Notes: generated by a model not told the origin, from the sequence alone. A DNA stretch of 64,000 nt from Psychrobacter sp. WY6 (GCF_018448495.1 NZ_CP049902.1:1302001-1366000), one strand, 5' to 3'. Shown: positions 16,037-26,734, counted from the first letter of the stretch. Translations and numbers: made by a program.

Positions 16037-19027
16037 TTAATGCGCCTCATCCCAGTTCTCGCCCGCACCCGTCTCAACCAATAATGGCACAGCAAAGTCC
16101 ACATTCCAGCCTTTTTCAACGGCAGTGGTCGTTAAGACGTCTTGCATTGCATTGGTAATGAGTTGGCTAATCTCATCTACCTTGTCACTATCCACTTCAA
16201 ACACCAGTTCATCATGGACTTGTAGCAGCATTTTGGCGTGCGCTTTTGGCAGTACTTTATCGACGGCAATCATAGCCAGCTTAATTAAATCAGCCGCTGA
16301 GCCTTGTAGTGGCGCGTTAATCGCAGCACGTTCAGCGCCTTGTTTGACCATGCGGTTGCTATGAGTGATATCAGGCGTGTAAAGCTTACGACCCAATATC
16401 GTCTCGACATAGCCTTGCTCATGAGCACTGGCGCGAGTATTGATCATATAGTTTTTGACACCCGGATAGCGATCAAAATACATATCGATATAATCTTGTG
16501 CCTCATTGCGGCTCATTTGTAGTTGCTTGGCAAGTCCAAAGGCGCTCATGCCGTATAGCAAACCAAAATTAATGGCTTTGGCATTACGGCGCTCGGTCGA
16601 GGTTACGTCGGCAACATCCTTGCCAAGTACTTCAGCAGCAGTCGCAGCGTGAATATCTAACCCTTCGTTAAAGGCATTCGTGAGGGTTTTGTCTCCTGAA
16701 AAGTGTGCCATGAGACGCAATTCAATTTGTGAATAATCCGCCGCCAAAATAACGCGACCTTCTGGTGCGATAAAGGCTTGGCGAATCAAGCGACCAGTCG
16801 CGGTACGAATCGGAATGTTTTGTAAATTGGGATCAGTCGAAGACAAACGCCCAGTACTGGTCAATGCTTGATGATAGCTGGTATGTACGCGGTCAGTCTC
16901 AGAATCTGCGACATTATCAAGCGCATCGGTATAAGTGCTTTTGAGCTTAGATAGACCGCGATATTCTAAGGTGATATCGACCAATGGGTGATCTATTTTT
17001 GATAATACCGCTTCACCAGTAGAGTATTGACCGGATTTGGTTTTTTTGCCGCCCGGAACGCCGAGTTTCTCAAATAACATTTCGCCGAGCTGCTTAGGTG
17101 AGCCTAAGTTAAATTCTTCACCAGAGATTTCATAAGCCTGTTTTTCAAGCGCGATAACTTCTTCGTCGAAGCGCTTTGATAGCTCATTTAAAAATGGACG
17201 TTTGATTAAGATACCGTTTGCTTCCATCTGGCAGAGTATCTCCGCCGTTGGAATCTCTAGCTCGTGTAGCAATTTGGCATTATTGGCATCGTTCGCCAGC
17301 TCAACGCTGAATACCTCAAATAGCTGATAAGTAATGTCAGCATCTTCACAAGCATAGTCGCTAGCGATATCGATGGCGACTTGGTCAAAGGTGACTTGCT
17401 TAGCGCCTTTACCAGCAACGTCTTCATAGCTGATGGTTTGCGTTTGTAGATAATGGCGTGCCAAATCATCCATGCCATGACGAGTGATAGCGGCATTAAT
17501 CACGTAGCTGGCAAGCATGGTATCCATTGCCCAGTTATTGGGACGAGAATGAATGCTACCCAATAAATCGATATCATAATGGCTGAGAATATGCGCATCG
17601 TATTTTAAATGCTGACCGATTTTACCGATATTTGGGTTTTCTAAAATAGGTTTTAGACGTGTTAAAACGGTATCACGGTCGAGCTGTTTAGCCGTCAGCT
17701 CGTCACCCTCTAGCGCATGTGTCAGTGGTATGTAATAGGCTTCATGCGCTTGTACCGCAAAAGACAAACCGACGATTTGTGCTTGACGCCAATGGACGCT
17801 AGTGGTTTCGGTATCAATGACAAAGTGCGGCGCAGACTCTAATAATTCAATCAAACTGTCAAACGCATGCTCATCTAAAACGGTGTGCCACGCTCTATCA
17901 TGCTGTTTGCCGTTTTGGACATTCTCAATACTGCTTGATTGTAGCGACTTAGCGATTTGTGCTTGTGATTCTGCATCTGCTTGGCTACTTGCAACACTTT
18001 GTGCGCCGTTCCCATTAGCATTGGCTGGATGGTTTGGGTGGTCAAGAGAAGCAAGCTCATTTCTAAACTCAAGCTCGCTATATAGCTCGCGCAATTCATC
18101 TATATGGGCACAAGGATTGGTATCGATTTTCAAATCATTCCAGTCTTGACCGATATCTAAGTCTGTGACGATAGTGGCCAGTTTGGCATTGAATGGAATT
18201 TCCTCTGCATGCTCAATCAAGCCTTTAGCGCCGCGTCCTTTAATAAAGCCAATATGCTTTAACATATTGTCGATATCACCGTACTCAACGAGTAAGTCTT
18301 TCGCCGTCTTTTTACCGATGCCGGGCACGCCTTTGATGCCATCAGAGGTGTCGCCCATCAAGGTTAAAAAATCAATCATTTGGTTTGGATTAATACCGAA
18401 TTTTTCGATGACCGCTTGGGTGTCTGTTACTTTGCCCGTGAAGCTGTCTTCCAATATGACGCAGTCATTGACCAGTTGCATCATGTCTTTATCGCCGGTT
18501 GAGATAACCACATGATGACCTTGCTCGACCGCACGGTGCGCCAGTGTGCCTATAATGTCATCTGCTTCTGCACCTTCGATGCGTAATAAAGGGATACCTA
18601 GCGCGGTCACCAAACGATGGATATAAGGAATTTGCTCCACCAGCTCTATGTCGATGGGCGGACGCGCCGCCTTATAATCAGCAGACATATGATGGCGAAA
18701 AGTGGGTGACTTGGTATCAAAACAGACCGCCATGTGAGTAGGATGATATCGACGCATCAGTTTTAGTAGCGCATTGAGCGTGCCACGGATGGCATTCGTT
18801 ATCAGCCCTTGCGAGTTTTGCATGGTTTTTGGCAAGGCGTGATACGTGCGAAACAGATAGTAAGAGCCATCAACCAAAATAAAAGGTGGCTGATTTTTGT
18901 CCACGTGACTGGTGTCCATAGTCGCTACGTTGGGCATGGTATCAAAATTTGGTAAGGCTTTAGGGTCAAGCGCTTGATGCGAGTTGTGGTTATTGTCTAC
19001 GGAGGAGTCGGTCATATGGTCAGTCAT
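16037..19027 (-). CDS. polA: DNA polymerase I
   Basis: Gap filling, Okazaki fragment processing and repair synthesis. 996 residues, intact. The 5' nuclease domain (about 25-310) has FILVDGSYYLFR, AVCFDTKSPTFRH, GAEADDIIGTL, STGDKDMMQLV and GDTSDGIKGVPGIGKKTA. A Ser/Ala/Gln/Asn-rich linker of some 60 residues (about 335-395) is longer than usual. The 3'-5' exonuclease domain keeps its acidic residues (FVIDTETTSVHW, YACEDADITYQLF), so proofreading should be active. The polymerase domain has DYSQIELRLMAHFSGD, RRNAKAINFGLLYGMS and QVHDELVFEV. E. coli Pol I is 928 residues; the excess is mostly the linker and a polar N-terminus. ATG 19027 is chosen; a GTG lies 3 codons upstream. Confidence 0.98.
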   Translation of the reverse strand: MTDHMTDSSVDNNHNSHQALDPKALPNFDTMPNVATMDTSHVDKNQPPFILVDGSYYLFRTYHALPKTMQNSQGLITNAIRGTLNALLKLMRRYHPTHMAVCFDTKSPTFRHHMSADYKAARPPIDIELVEQIPYIHRLVTALGIPLLRIEGAEADDIIGTLAHRAVEQGHHVVISTGDKDMMQLVNDCVILEDSFTGKVTDTQAVIEKFGINPNQMIDFLTLMGDTSDGIKGVPGIGKKTAKDLLVEYGDIDNMLKHIGFIKGRGAKGLIEHAEEIPFNAKLATIVTDLDIGQDWNDLKIDTNPCAHIDELRELYSELEFRNELASLDHPNHPANANGNGAQSVASSQADAESQAQIAKSLQSSSIENVQNGKQHDRAWHTVLDEHAFDSLIELLESAPHFVIDTETTSVHWRQAQIVGLSFAVQAHEAYYIPLTHALEGDELTAKQLDRDTVLTRLKPILENPNIGKIGQHLKYDAHILSHYDIDLLGSIHSRPNNWAMDTMLASYVINAAITRHGMDDLARHYLQTQTISYEDVAGKGAKQVTFDQVAIDIASDYACEDADITYQLFEVFSVELANDANNAKLLHELEIPTAEILCQMEANGILIKRPFLNELSKRFDEEVIALEKQAYEISGEEFNLGSPKQLGEMLFEKLGVPGGKKTKSGQYSTGEAVLSKIDHPLVDITLEYRGLSKLKSTYTDALDNVADSETDRVHTSYHQALTSTGRLSSTDPNLQNIPIRTATGRLIRQAFIAPEGRVILAADYSQIELRLMAHFSGDKTLTNAFNEGLDIHAATAAEVLGKDVADVTSTERRNAKAINFGLLYGMSAFGLAKQLQMSRNEAQDYIDMYFDRYPGVKNYMINTRASAHEQGYVETILGRKLYTPDITHSNRMVKQGAERAAINAPLQGSAADLIKLAMIAVDKVLPKAHAKMLLQVHDELVFEVDSDKVDEISQLITNAMQDVLTTTAVEKGWNVDFAVPLLVETGAGENWDEAH

Positions 19028-19085
19028 AAAGGTCACTTATTATTAGGTATCAGATAGAGTCAATATCAGATAAAACGATGCTTCC

Positions 19086-19091
19086 ATTATA
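19086..19091 (-). promoter_or_regulatory. -10 box candidate for polA
   Basis: A perfect TATAAT on the minus strand about 60 bases upstream of the polA start. The matching -35 is weak. Confidence 0.3.
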
Positions 19092-19159
19092 ACGATAAAA
19101 TCAGACCTTGCCGAACTTCTCGATAGTTATGATATTTATACTGCTGACAGACGCTCATA

Positions 19160-19188
19160 AAAAAAGAACCCAGTATTCACTGAGTTCT
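19160..19188 (-). terminator. Rho-independent terminator after ohr
   Basis: Ten-base arms AGAACCCAGT and ACTGAGTTCT (one wobble pair) with a 4-nt loop. On the minus strand a T run follows, 36 bases past the ohr stop codon. Confidence 0.8.
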
Positions 19189-19224
19189 CTTATAGATAAA
19201 GCCGACATTGTTATTGTTAAAAAT

Positions 19225-19638
19225 CTATCTCACTTCTGAAGTCACTTCACTATCGATATTACCGTGAGTCGCTTTAGAATATGGGCAAACTTTATTGGCT
19301 TTTTCGACCAACTTTTGGAACTCATCCGCTGATAGCTCTGTGTTTTCAGCAGTAACATGAATTTTCACGGCTAATTGAAAATCTAAGCCTTCACCTTTCA
19401 TTAAATCTACGGATACTTCAGTGGTAGAGTCAAACTTTGCTTTTTCTGCCCCTTTGACCGCAGCAAGTGCGCCATCAAAGCAAGCTGCATAGCCCATCGC
19501 AAATAACTGCTCTGGATTATTACCGTCCTTACTGGAACCCGGCGCGACCATATTAATCGTCAAATCACTGTCTTGCAGACTGGCATTACCTGTACGGCCG
19601 CCAGTAACTGTTGCTTTGGTGGAATATAGTGTTTTCAT
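19225..19638 (-). CDS. ohr: organic hydroperoxide resistance protein (Ohr/OsmC family)
   Basis: A thiol peroxidase that reduces organic hydroperoxides in the cytoplasm. 137 residues, the usual length. The start MKTLYSTKATVTGGRTG at 19638 has AGGA about 7 bases upstream. Both reactive cysteines are present: YAACFDGAL (peroxidatic) and KVCPYSKATHGNI (resolving), with the Ohr-type NPEQLFAMGYAACF block. A longer open frame extends 50 codons upstream but lacks family similarity. No ohrR-type MarR regulator is adjacent. The frame is intact. Confidence 0.93.
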   Translation of the reverse strand: MKTLYSTKATVTGGRTGNASLQDSDLTINMVAPGSSKDGNNPEQLFAMGYAACFDGALAAVKGAEKAKFDSTTEVSVDLMKGEGLDFQLAVKIHVTAENTELSADEFQKLVEKANKVCPYSKATHGNIDSEVTSEVR

Positions 19639-19916
19639 AACATATCCTTTGTTGTGAGTTTTTATGTTTAAGCAATAAATTTTGATAGGAGATTCAGCAT
19701 AACAAACCAGTGCATGGGCAATATAGGTCAGTCGTAAGTATATACTGTGGATTTGTAAGTGAACTGTTAGTAGAATCTTTAGCTGCATTTAACTATCGCA
19801 AGAAAAGCTTAATCGCTATAAGTGACAGAAGTATTAATGTAATATAGGAATATAGCTGTAAAAAATAAAGTTATCAAATAGATGATAAAAAATCTAACCA
19901 ATAAAGGTCTTATTCG

Positions 19917-20779
19917 ATGAATAAATCAATAGTGTTACCTATTGCACTTTCTTTGCTAACATTTACCCTTGCTGACCAGCTTTGACAATAGCTGATAAGC
20001 AAGCGAAAGATAGCGCTATTGCACGCATCGATGAGACCTACCGTACTGGTGAGCGTGAAATCAAGATAAAAGATATCGTTAATAATTATAGTAATCAAGG
20101 TTTGAATACTTTGGACAGAACGGTATTATCAGACAATTTTGAAGGGCGACTGGATAATAAGAATATTGAAGTTGATAACCGCACTGTCAAACGTCTGTCT
20201 ATGAAAAAGACAGTAATAACAAGCTAGACTACGAAACCAATTATAAGACGCTTAACTTATCAGGCTTGCAGGCAAACAGTTATAGCGCTGGTACAAACAT
20301 AAATAACAGTCGCGGTATTCTCACCGACTTAAATAATTATCCTAAGATTCCGGCTAATGCAGAGTTTCCGATAGGCTCTGTTTGTTATATTCCAGTAGTT
20401 GAGAGCGAACGCTCGTTTTTAGCTTTTAACGACAAAAACGACGGGATATACATCGCTCGATAAGTGGATTGATGCAGCTGAAAACCGTTTTAGCGATGAT
20501 AGAGGCTACAGAACCTCTGAGTTTGGTGTAGGCATAGGCAATAAGCAAAAAGCGGCACAAGTGACGTTCTTTGAATACCGGAATCAGCCTGCTTATCAGT
20601 ACAATGGTGTCGAATATAACGATAGCACGGATGATAAAAATGCTATTTATGAAGCAAATTATGTTGCCAAAGGTGTGATAAATCCGAATACCAACAGTAT
20701 TCGCGGTGTGGTGGATTGTACGATAGTCAATGAAGTCGCAGGAGATTTCTTGGCCGCACAAATCAAACGTTACTATTAA
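19917..20779 (+). CDS. exported hypothetical protein, broken by several frameshifts
   Basis: About 285 residues if repaired. ATG 19917 starts a signal-like segment MNKSIVLPIALSLLTFTLA, after which the frame shifts (about 19970-19985) to TIADKQAKDSAIARIDETY. Further breaks near 20205-20225 and 20455-20465 join NKLDYETNYKTLNLSGLQANSY and KWIDAAENRFSDDRGYRTSE. The last segment ends CTIVNEVAGDFLAAQIKRYY. No known domain is recognised. The combined reading is colinear and has normal codon use, so one original gene is likely. A terminator follows at once. Confidence 0.55.
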
Positions 20780-20811
20780 TCATAAAAACTTATCATGTTA
20801 AAAAACTGACC

Positions 20812-20848
20812 AACACTCTCTATTTGACTATCTAGGGAGTGTTTTTTT
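20812..20848 (+). terminator. Rho-independent terminator
   Basis: AACACTC and GAGTGTT arms (20812-20818 and 20837-20843) followed by a run of seven T. Confidence 0.8.
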
Positions 20849-20967
20849 ATGCGCTAATTCTGCACCTTGACGCTAAATCCGCTACAATACGCTCATTATT
20901 TATTCTATTTAGTTAGATTACTGTCTAAAAGACAGCCTTTTTGAAGTTAAGGTTGAAGCCAAAAATT

Positions 20968-22560
20968 ATGAGCGTAGATCCAAAGAAATTAAACAAAGAA
21001 GTGGCTAAACGCCGTACTTTCGCCATTATCTCGCATCCCGATGCAGGTAAGACCACCATGACTGAAAAGTTACTGTTATGGGGTCAGGCAATTCAGGTAG
21101 TAGGCGAGGTCAAAGGCCGCAAAACTGATCGCCATGCGACTCAGATTGGATGAGTATGGAGCAAGAGCGTGGTATCTCGATCACCACTTCTGTCATGCAG
21201 TTTCCTTATCAAGACCATGTGGTCAACCTATTGGATACACCGGGTCACGCCGATTTTAGTGAAGATACCTATCGTACCTTGACCGCTGTCGATAGCGCGC
21301 TGATGATGGTCGATGGGGCTAAAGGGGTCGAAGAGCGAACCATCAAGCTGATGGAAGTCTGCCGCATGCGCGACACGCCAATCATCTCATTTGTCAACAA
21401 GCTGGATCGTCAAATTCGTGAGCCGCTTGAGTTGCTTAGCGAGATTGAGGCAGTGTTAAAAATTAAATGTATTCCAGTGACTTGGCCTATCGGTATGGGA
21501 CAAGATTTCGTTGGTGTCTACCATCTGACCGAAAACAAAACCTACCTTTATGAAAAAGGTAATGGCGGCAAGATGACAGTCTCTGAGACTCGCGAAGGCT
21601 ACGATTATCCGGACATTCGTGAGCGTTTGGGTCAATTGATGTTTGATGCTTTCGAAGAGTCACTTGAGTTGGTACAAATGGCGTTAGAAGAATTTAGCGT
21701 TGAGGCGTTCTTAGCGGGCGAGATGACGCCAGTATTGTTCGGTACAGCATTGGGCAACTTTGGCGTAAACATGGTACTTGATACCTTGATCAAATATGCA
21801 CCGCCACCCAAGTCGCATCCGACCAATGAGCGTGAAGTAGCGGCAACAGAAACAGATTTTAGTGGTTTTGTCTTTAAAATTCAGGCCAAATGGACCCACG
21901 CCATCGTGATCGCATTGCCTTCTTACGCGTGTGTTCAGGCAAGTATGAAAAAGGCATGAAGCTAAAGCATGTACGTTTGGGTAAAGACGTACGTATTGCC
22001 GATGCACTGACCTTTTTGGCAGGGGACCGCGAAGCGTTAGAAGAAGCGTATCCGGGTGATATCATCGGTTTGCATAATCACGGCACCATCTCTATCGGTG
22101 ACAGTTTACGGAAGGCGAGGAGCTGAACTTTACGGGTATTCCGCATTTCGCGCCTGAATTGTTTCGCCGCGTCATTCTAAAAGATCCGCTCAAATCGAAA
22201 GCCTTGCAAAAAGGGCTACAGCAGCTAAGCGAAGAGGGCGCGACACAGGTCTTTATGCCGCAGATTAATAACGATTTAATCTTGGGTGCGGTTGGTGTAC
22301 TACAGTTTGAAGTGGTCGCGCATCGTCTCAAAGAAGAGTACAAAGTACAGTGTATCTTTGAGCCGATATCGATTGCCACCGTACGCTGGATTCATTGTGA
22401 TGATGAAGTGGCATTAGCGAAATTTAAACGCAAAGCTCATGACCAATTGTCGCTAGATGGCGGTGGTTATTTAACGTATCTTGCCCCATCACGGGTCAAC
22501 TTGCAGCTGATGCAAGATCGCTATCCAGAAGTCACTTTTAGCAATACTCGTGAGCATTAA
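20968..22560 (+). CDS. prfC: peptide chain release factor 3, frameshifted
   Basis: A translational GTPase that recycles RF1 and RF2 after termination. Start [20 protein letters not shown] at 20968. GTPase motifs: [15 protein letters not shown] (G1), [12 protein letters not shown] (switch I), [12 protein letters not shown] (G3), FVNKLDR (G4). The frame breaks three times. Near 21142-21150 [13 protein letters not shown] lost a base. Near 21885-21895 [23 protein letters not shown] changes frame. Near 22100-22125 the break lies before [19 protein letters not shown]. The C-terminal domain ends [13 protein letters not shown]. About 530 residues in total, as expected. Followed by a terminator. Confidence 0.93.
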
Positions 22561-22590
22561 AATTCAATTTCATGAGTTAGTTTATCTTTT

Positions 22591-22615
22591 AAGACACGCC
22601 AGCCGTGTCTTTTTT
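22591..22615 (+). terminator. Rho-independent terminator after prfC
   Basis: AAGACACG and CGTGTCTT arms with a 5-nt loop and a T run, 30 bases after the prfC stop codon. Confidence 0.85.
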
Positions 22616-22771
22616 ATTAGCTTAGATTTAGGCATTAAACGAGAGAGGGTAGGTAGCTATTCGTTAGCAGGAGACAGCAAAACCCTAAAAACACAAACAG
22701 TGTTCCTACAATACATCGTCATTGTTACGGTAGAATATCAAGTAACATCTTATGTTTATGAAAGAGGATAT

Positions 22772-23621
22772 ATGAACGCTGCGAATCAAATTGATATCAA
22801 TAAGCCAACAATGAATCCGCATTTATCGATGACAGCAAGTCGTAGTCGTCTGCTGAGACTGCTTGCCGGCAGTTTACTGCTAGGTAGCATCGCGATGCCT
22901 GCAAATGCAGGTAATCTCATCAGTAGCACGGATTATCTAGAATATGAGCTGCCTAAAAAAGTGCAAGCACAGTGTGTTGAGCGCGATAATTGTCCAGAAA
23001 TTGACATCAAATATCTGAAGACCAATCACGGTTGGATCAATGATATCGCCAATGCGCGTATTAATAATCGCCAATAGTAAACCGACTGAATCTGCGCCTA
23101 TCAAAACGAACGTCAATCAGACAATGGTGAAAGCCGCCATTGATGACTTTGCCAGCTCACAGTTTATAGATATGCCAGAGGGCGGTTCATGGGCTTATAG
23201 CCTAATGGTAACGCCTGAGTATTTGGGTCATGTCAGTGATTTTGAACTGTTTGAAATCAATACTTATGTCTTTACTGGTGGCGCTCATGGCATGCCTTAT
23301 AGCGAATACTTGATATTTGACCTTGGCACCAAAAAACAAATCAAGCTTGAGGATATGCTTCAATCAGGCAAGGAATCACGTTTTAAAGCGCTTGCTTATG
23401 ATGCTTATAAAACTTGGGTTAAAACGGTTGACGACGATGTCAGCAGTTATGAGAAAAACTGGCCATTTACCTTAAGTGACAATGCGACACTGACGGACAA
23501 AGGCATCGATATTCGTTATCAGCATTATGCTATCGGCCCATATGCTTATGGTATGCCTGTACTTAGTATTCCGTACAGTAAGCTCGACGGTGTCATAAAG
23601 CCGCACTTTATACCTAAATAG
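22772..23621 (+). CDS. exported DUF3298/RsiV-like protein, frameshifted
   Basis: About 283 residues. ATG 22772 follows AGAGGA. A polar N-region of about 30 residues precedes the signal core LLRLLAGSLLLGSIAMPANA. The frame changes near 23055-23075, between INDIANARINN and SKPTESAPIKTNVN. The C-terminal half has the DUF3298-like features EINTYVFTGGAHGMPYSEYLIFDL, KQIKLEDMLQ and a final VLSIPYSKLDGVIKPHF, as in the RsiV anti-sigma and related periplasmic domains. No sigma factor gene is adjacent, so an anti-sigma role is not supported; more probably it is a stand-alone periplasmic protein. Confidence 0.7.
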
Positions 23622-23744
23622 TTCGGATGGTCATTGCATAACTTATTACGGTTTATATTAAAAAAATCGTAAAATCTCTTAAAAAATTGGCAATGATTTA
23701 TCTAAAACCATTTGAAATTTAATAAAAGAATAAGGAGTTACCGC

Positions 23745-24899
23745 ATGACGAACAATACAGATAGTATGAAGGCGACAGTCGACACAGAGACTTGGCAACT
23801 TAATGCATTAACAGAAGCGCTTGGTGACCTAACGTTGACGGTCAATGACAGCCTGTCTGTTGGTCGTGGCAGCGACAATGACGTGGTACTTGGTAGCAAG
23901 CAAGTATCGCGTAATCATGCGGTGTTAAGCATCTTAGATGGTCGATTGTATGTCAAAGATTTAAACTCATCGAACGGCACATTTATCAACGAGCAGCGTA
24001 TCGAAGGTAATACATCGAGCCTTTTACAGGTAGATGATACCATTGGCTTTGCCAGTTTCAGCTTTCAGGTGAACGCGCCACTTGCTGCTACAGATACTGA
24101 TGTATTAGCGCCCGTAGCAGTAGAGGGTTCAGTGGCTGAGACTGAGACAGTGGCTGCTGAAACGACTGCCGAAATACAGGCTGTCGAAAACTCGACGGTG
24201 AGTGAACCTGTTGTGCATGAATCAGTAGTAAAAGAGCCGATTGTTAAGCAAACGGGCGTCGAAGCTATTCTGCCTGTGACAGCTGATGTGAAGACAGTAC
24301 CTGTTGATAGCGCCTCGGATAGAGTAGCAGACTCAGTAGGGGTAACTGAGACCAGTGTTAATGAAACGGTTGAACCAGTCTTACAGGAGCCGATTGTGAA
24401 ACAAACGGGCATCGATGAAGTTTTAACGGCTATAGATAATACCGTGTCTAACACAACTGAAGCGGCACCAGTCGCTGCTGCAACTGTAGCAGATGCACAA
24501 CCTGCTGTAAGTCAGCCAGAAGCCGTCACAGCGACAGAGGTGGCATCGACAGCACCTGCGCATGATACGTCATTAGTAGAGCAGTCAGCTGTACATGAAA
24601 AGCCAGCAGTTGAATCAGAGCATGACAAAACGACTAAAACTGCTCTACAAGAAGAAGCAGATCCCGACATTCTACGAGCCAAGCAGGCGGCAACCGCACA
24701 GTTTTCTGGCACTGCCAATCTAGGTCAATCTCGTGATCTTGGCACAGAAGGTAATAATGCGATGGATCAGGCTATCAGTAATCCAGCCAATGCAGGACAG
24801 GCAGAGAAAAAACCAAGCGGTGGTTGGTTCATTTGGGTGTTTATTGCCATCATCATTATTGCGTTAGCATTGTGGTTATTTAACATGGGCGGTGCGTAA
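23745..24899 (+). CDS. FHA-domain protein with repetitive linker and C-terminal membrane anchor
   Basis: 384 residues. ATG 23745 has AAGGAG 8 bases upstream. The N-terminal forkhead-associated domain (about 15-110) shows the phosphothreonine-binding signature: VGRGSDNDVVLGSKQVSRNH then LNSSNGTFINEQRI. A long acidic Ala/Thr/Val/Glu-rich linker follows, containing the duplicated motif EPIVKQTG(V/I)(E/D). Near the end come GWFIWVFIAIIIIALALWLF (one transmembrane helix) and a short tail. The topology suggests a cytoplasmic FHA tethered to the inner membrane by its C-terminus. No kinase or phosphatase gene lies nearby. The frame is intact. Confidence 0.85.
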   Translation: MTNNTDSMKATVDTETWQLNALTEALGDLTLTVNDSLSVGRGSDNDVVLGSKQVSRNHAVLSILDGRLYVKDLNSSNGTFINEQRIEGNTSSLLQVDDTIGFASFSFQVNAPLAATDTDVLAPVAVEGSVAETETVAAETTAEIQAVENSTVSEPVVHESVVKEPIVKQTGVEAILPVTADVKTVPVDSASDRVADSVGVTETSVNETVEPVLQEPIVKQTGIDEVLTAIDNTVSNTTEAAPVAAATVADAQPAVSQPEAVTATEVASTAPAHDTSLVEQSAVHEKPAVESEHDKTTKTALQEEADPDILRAKQAATAQFSGTANLGQSRDLGTEGNNAMDQAISNPANAGQAEKKPSGGWFIWVFIAIIIIALALWLFNMGGA

Positions 24900-24946
24900 C
24901 CAAGTACTGACCAGTGCATTTGACATGCTCTAACCCAAGCGGGCTT

Positions 24947-24955
24947 TGGTATAAT
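24947..24955 (+). promoter_or_regulatory. extended -10 promoter candidate upstream of trpE
   Basis: TGGTATAAT is a consensus extended -10 box. It lies 48 bases after the FHA gene stop codon and about 160 bases before trpE. A TTGACA at 24920-24925 is too far away (24-base spacer) to be its normal -35. Confidence 0.5.
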
Positions 24956-25019
24956 TGTTAGCCAACTGTTAGCTACTATCGGCTAATAATCCGGCAACCC
25001 TCACGAATATGTCACTTTG

Positions 25020-25060
25020 ATAGCGTCAACATTCAATAGAGTGTTGACGCTATATTTTAT
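25020..25060 (+). terminator. hairpin with T-rich tail between the FHA gene and trpE
   Basis: Twelve-base perfect arms ATAGCGTCAACA (25020-25031) and TGTTGACGCTAT (25042-25053), then ATTTTATTT. It may end FHA-gene transcription. Because it lies downstream of the 24947 promoter it could also sit inside the trpE leader as an attenuator. I see no Trp-rich leader peptide. Confidence 0.7.
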
Positions 25061-25113
25061 TTAACAGTCTGCTGTTTTATCTTTTGCCAATGTTTTGTTA
25101 AGAGAGCATTATT

Positions 25114-26608
25114 ATGATGAACTTTGAAGAATATCAAGCTTTTAAAGACCGTGGCTTTAGTCATGCTCCACTGATAAAAAAACGTCTAATGGATGCACAG
25201 ACACCAGTATCTGTATTTTCTAAAGTACGTGATTTAAACGGCTCTGCATATTTATTTGAGTCTGTCGTAGGCGGGGAGCGTTGGGCTCGATATTCGATGA
25301 TTGGTTTAGGTAGTGATCTCATTTTGCAGTATGCCGATGGTAATATGACCGTCAAAAAAAATGACCATACCGATGTCGATGCAGTCGCTGACCCGTTTGA
25401 CTATATTCGTCAGCTAATGGCGCAGTATAAGATGCCAACAGTCGAGGATATTGCAACGCTACCGAGCTTTAGCGGCGGCTTAGTAGGTTACTTTGGCTAT
25501 GACATGGTGAGGGTTATCGAGCCAAGCGGGGTTTATCAATGCCCCCAATCCGATGACAATGCCGGATATGTGGCTGATGCTATCAATGAGCGTGATTGTT
25601 TTTGACAGTTTAGAAAATACGTTATCTATCATCGTTTATGCTGATTGTCACACTGAAGATGGTTATAGCAATGCCATCCGCGAGCTAGAAAAAATTGAAG
25701 AAAAACTGGCAGAAATGCCAAATCTGAGCGCACCCGTAATGCCGACGCCGACATTTACCTCACAAACAGGCGCGCAGAAATATTGTCATGATGTCAATAA
25801 AATAAAGGATTACATTTTAGCAGGCGATGTCATGCAAGTCGTTCCTGCGCAGCGTTTGACGGCCGATTATACTGGCGACTCATTAGCAGTTTATCGTGCC
25901 CTACGATTTTTAAATCCATCGCCTTATTTATTCTTGGTACATGGTTACACCCTCGATGATCACAAGCGTTTCGACATTATTGGGGCATCCCCTGAGATAT
26001 TATCACGTATCGAAAATGGTAAAGTGACGGTACGACCATTGGCGGGTACTCGTAGACGCGGACAAGATGAAGCGGAAGATTTAGCGCTTGAAGAAGAGCT
26101 GCTGAGTGATAAAAAAGAGATCGCCGAGCACTTGATGCTTATCGATTTGGGTCGTAATGATATTGGCCGCGTTTGTGAATATGGCAGTGTCAAAGTCACC
26201 GAAAAGATGTTTGTCGAGCGTTATTCGCAAGTGATGCACATTGCTTCTAATGTTGAAGGGACGATATTGCCCAATAAGGATGCGTTGGATGTTTTTTGTG
26301 CGACGTTCCCCGCTGGTACGCTATCAGGTGCGCCCAAAATACGCGCAATGCAAATCATTGACGAGATAGAGCCAGTCCGCCGAACGGTATTTGGCGGCTC
26401 AGTCGGTTATCTGGGCTGGCATGGCAACATGGATAACGCCATTGCTATTCGTACTGCTGTGATGCGCCGTGGTAAAATTCATATCCAAGCGGGTGCTGGG
26501 GTTGTTGCTGATTCTATTCCAGAAGCAGAGTGGGAAGAGACCAACAAAAAAGCATTGGCGTTGGTCAAAGCGGTAAAGATGGCGTGTAATGGTTTACGGA
26601 TTCGCTAG
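25114..26608 (+). CDS. trpE: anthranilate synthase component I, frameshifted
   Basis: Converts chorismate to anthranilate with the TrpG glutaminase, the first step of tryptophan synthesis. Start MMNFEEYQAFKDRGFSH with AGAGAG just upstream. The N-terminal part has LFESVVGGERWARYSMIG, where the LLES-type feedback element reads LFES. The frame changes near 25535-25560, in YQCPQSDD / PMTMPDMWLML. The chorismate-binding domain is complete: FDIIGASPEIL, VRPLAGTRRRG, LIDLGRNDIGRV, HIASNVEG, FPAGTLSGAPKIRAM, GAGVVADSIPEAEW. About 497 residues, the normal length. No trpG is next to it; the tRNA cluster follows. Confidence 0.94.
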
Positions 26609-26734
26609 GGACTCCAGTCATAAAACACAGTATGCGGTTATTGTGGAAAAACAGCCTATTTTTTTATTTAAAAAAATCATTACAATCAATTAGTTTATTT
26701 TTTATTGAAATAATCAAAAAAGGCAAAAAAGGGC

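Noticed and set aside
20968..22560. Programmed ribosomal frameshift in prfC
   Set aside because: Programmed frameshifting is known for prfB, not prfC. Three separate breaks without slippery sites and similar breaks in many other genes point to sequence error.
24065..24718. Minus-strand ORFs opposite the FHA gene linker
   Set aside because: Serine/threonine/alanine-rich antisense shadows of the repetitive linker.
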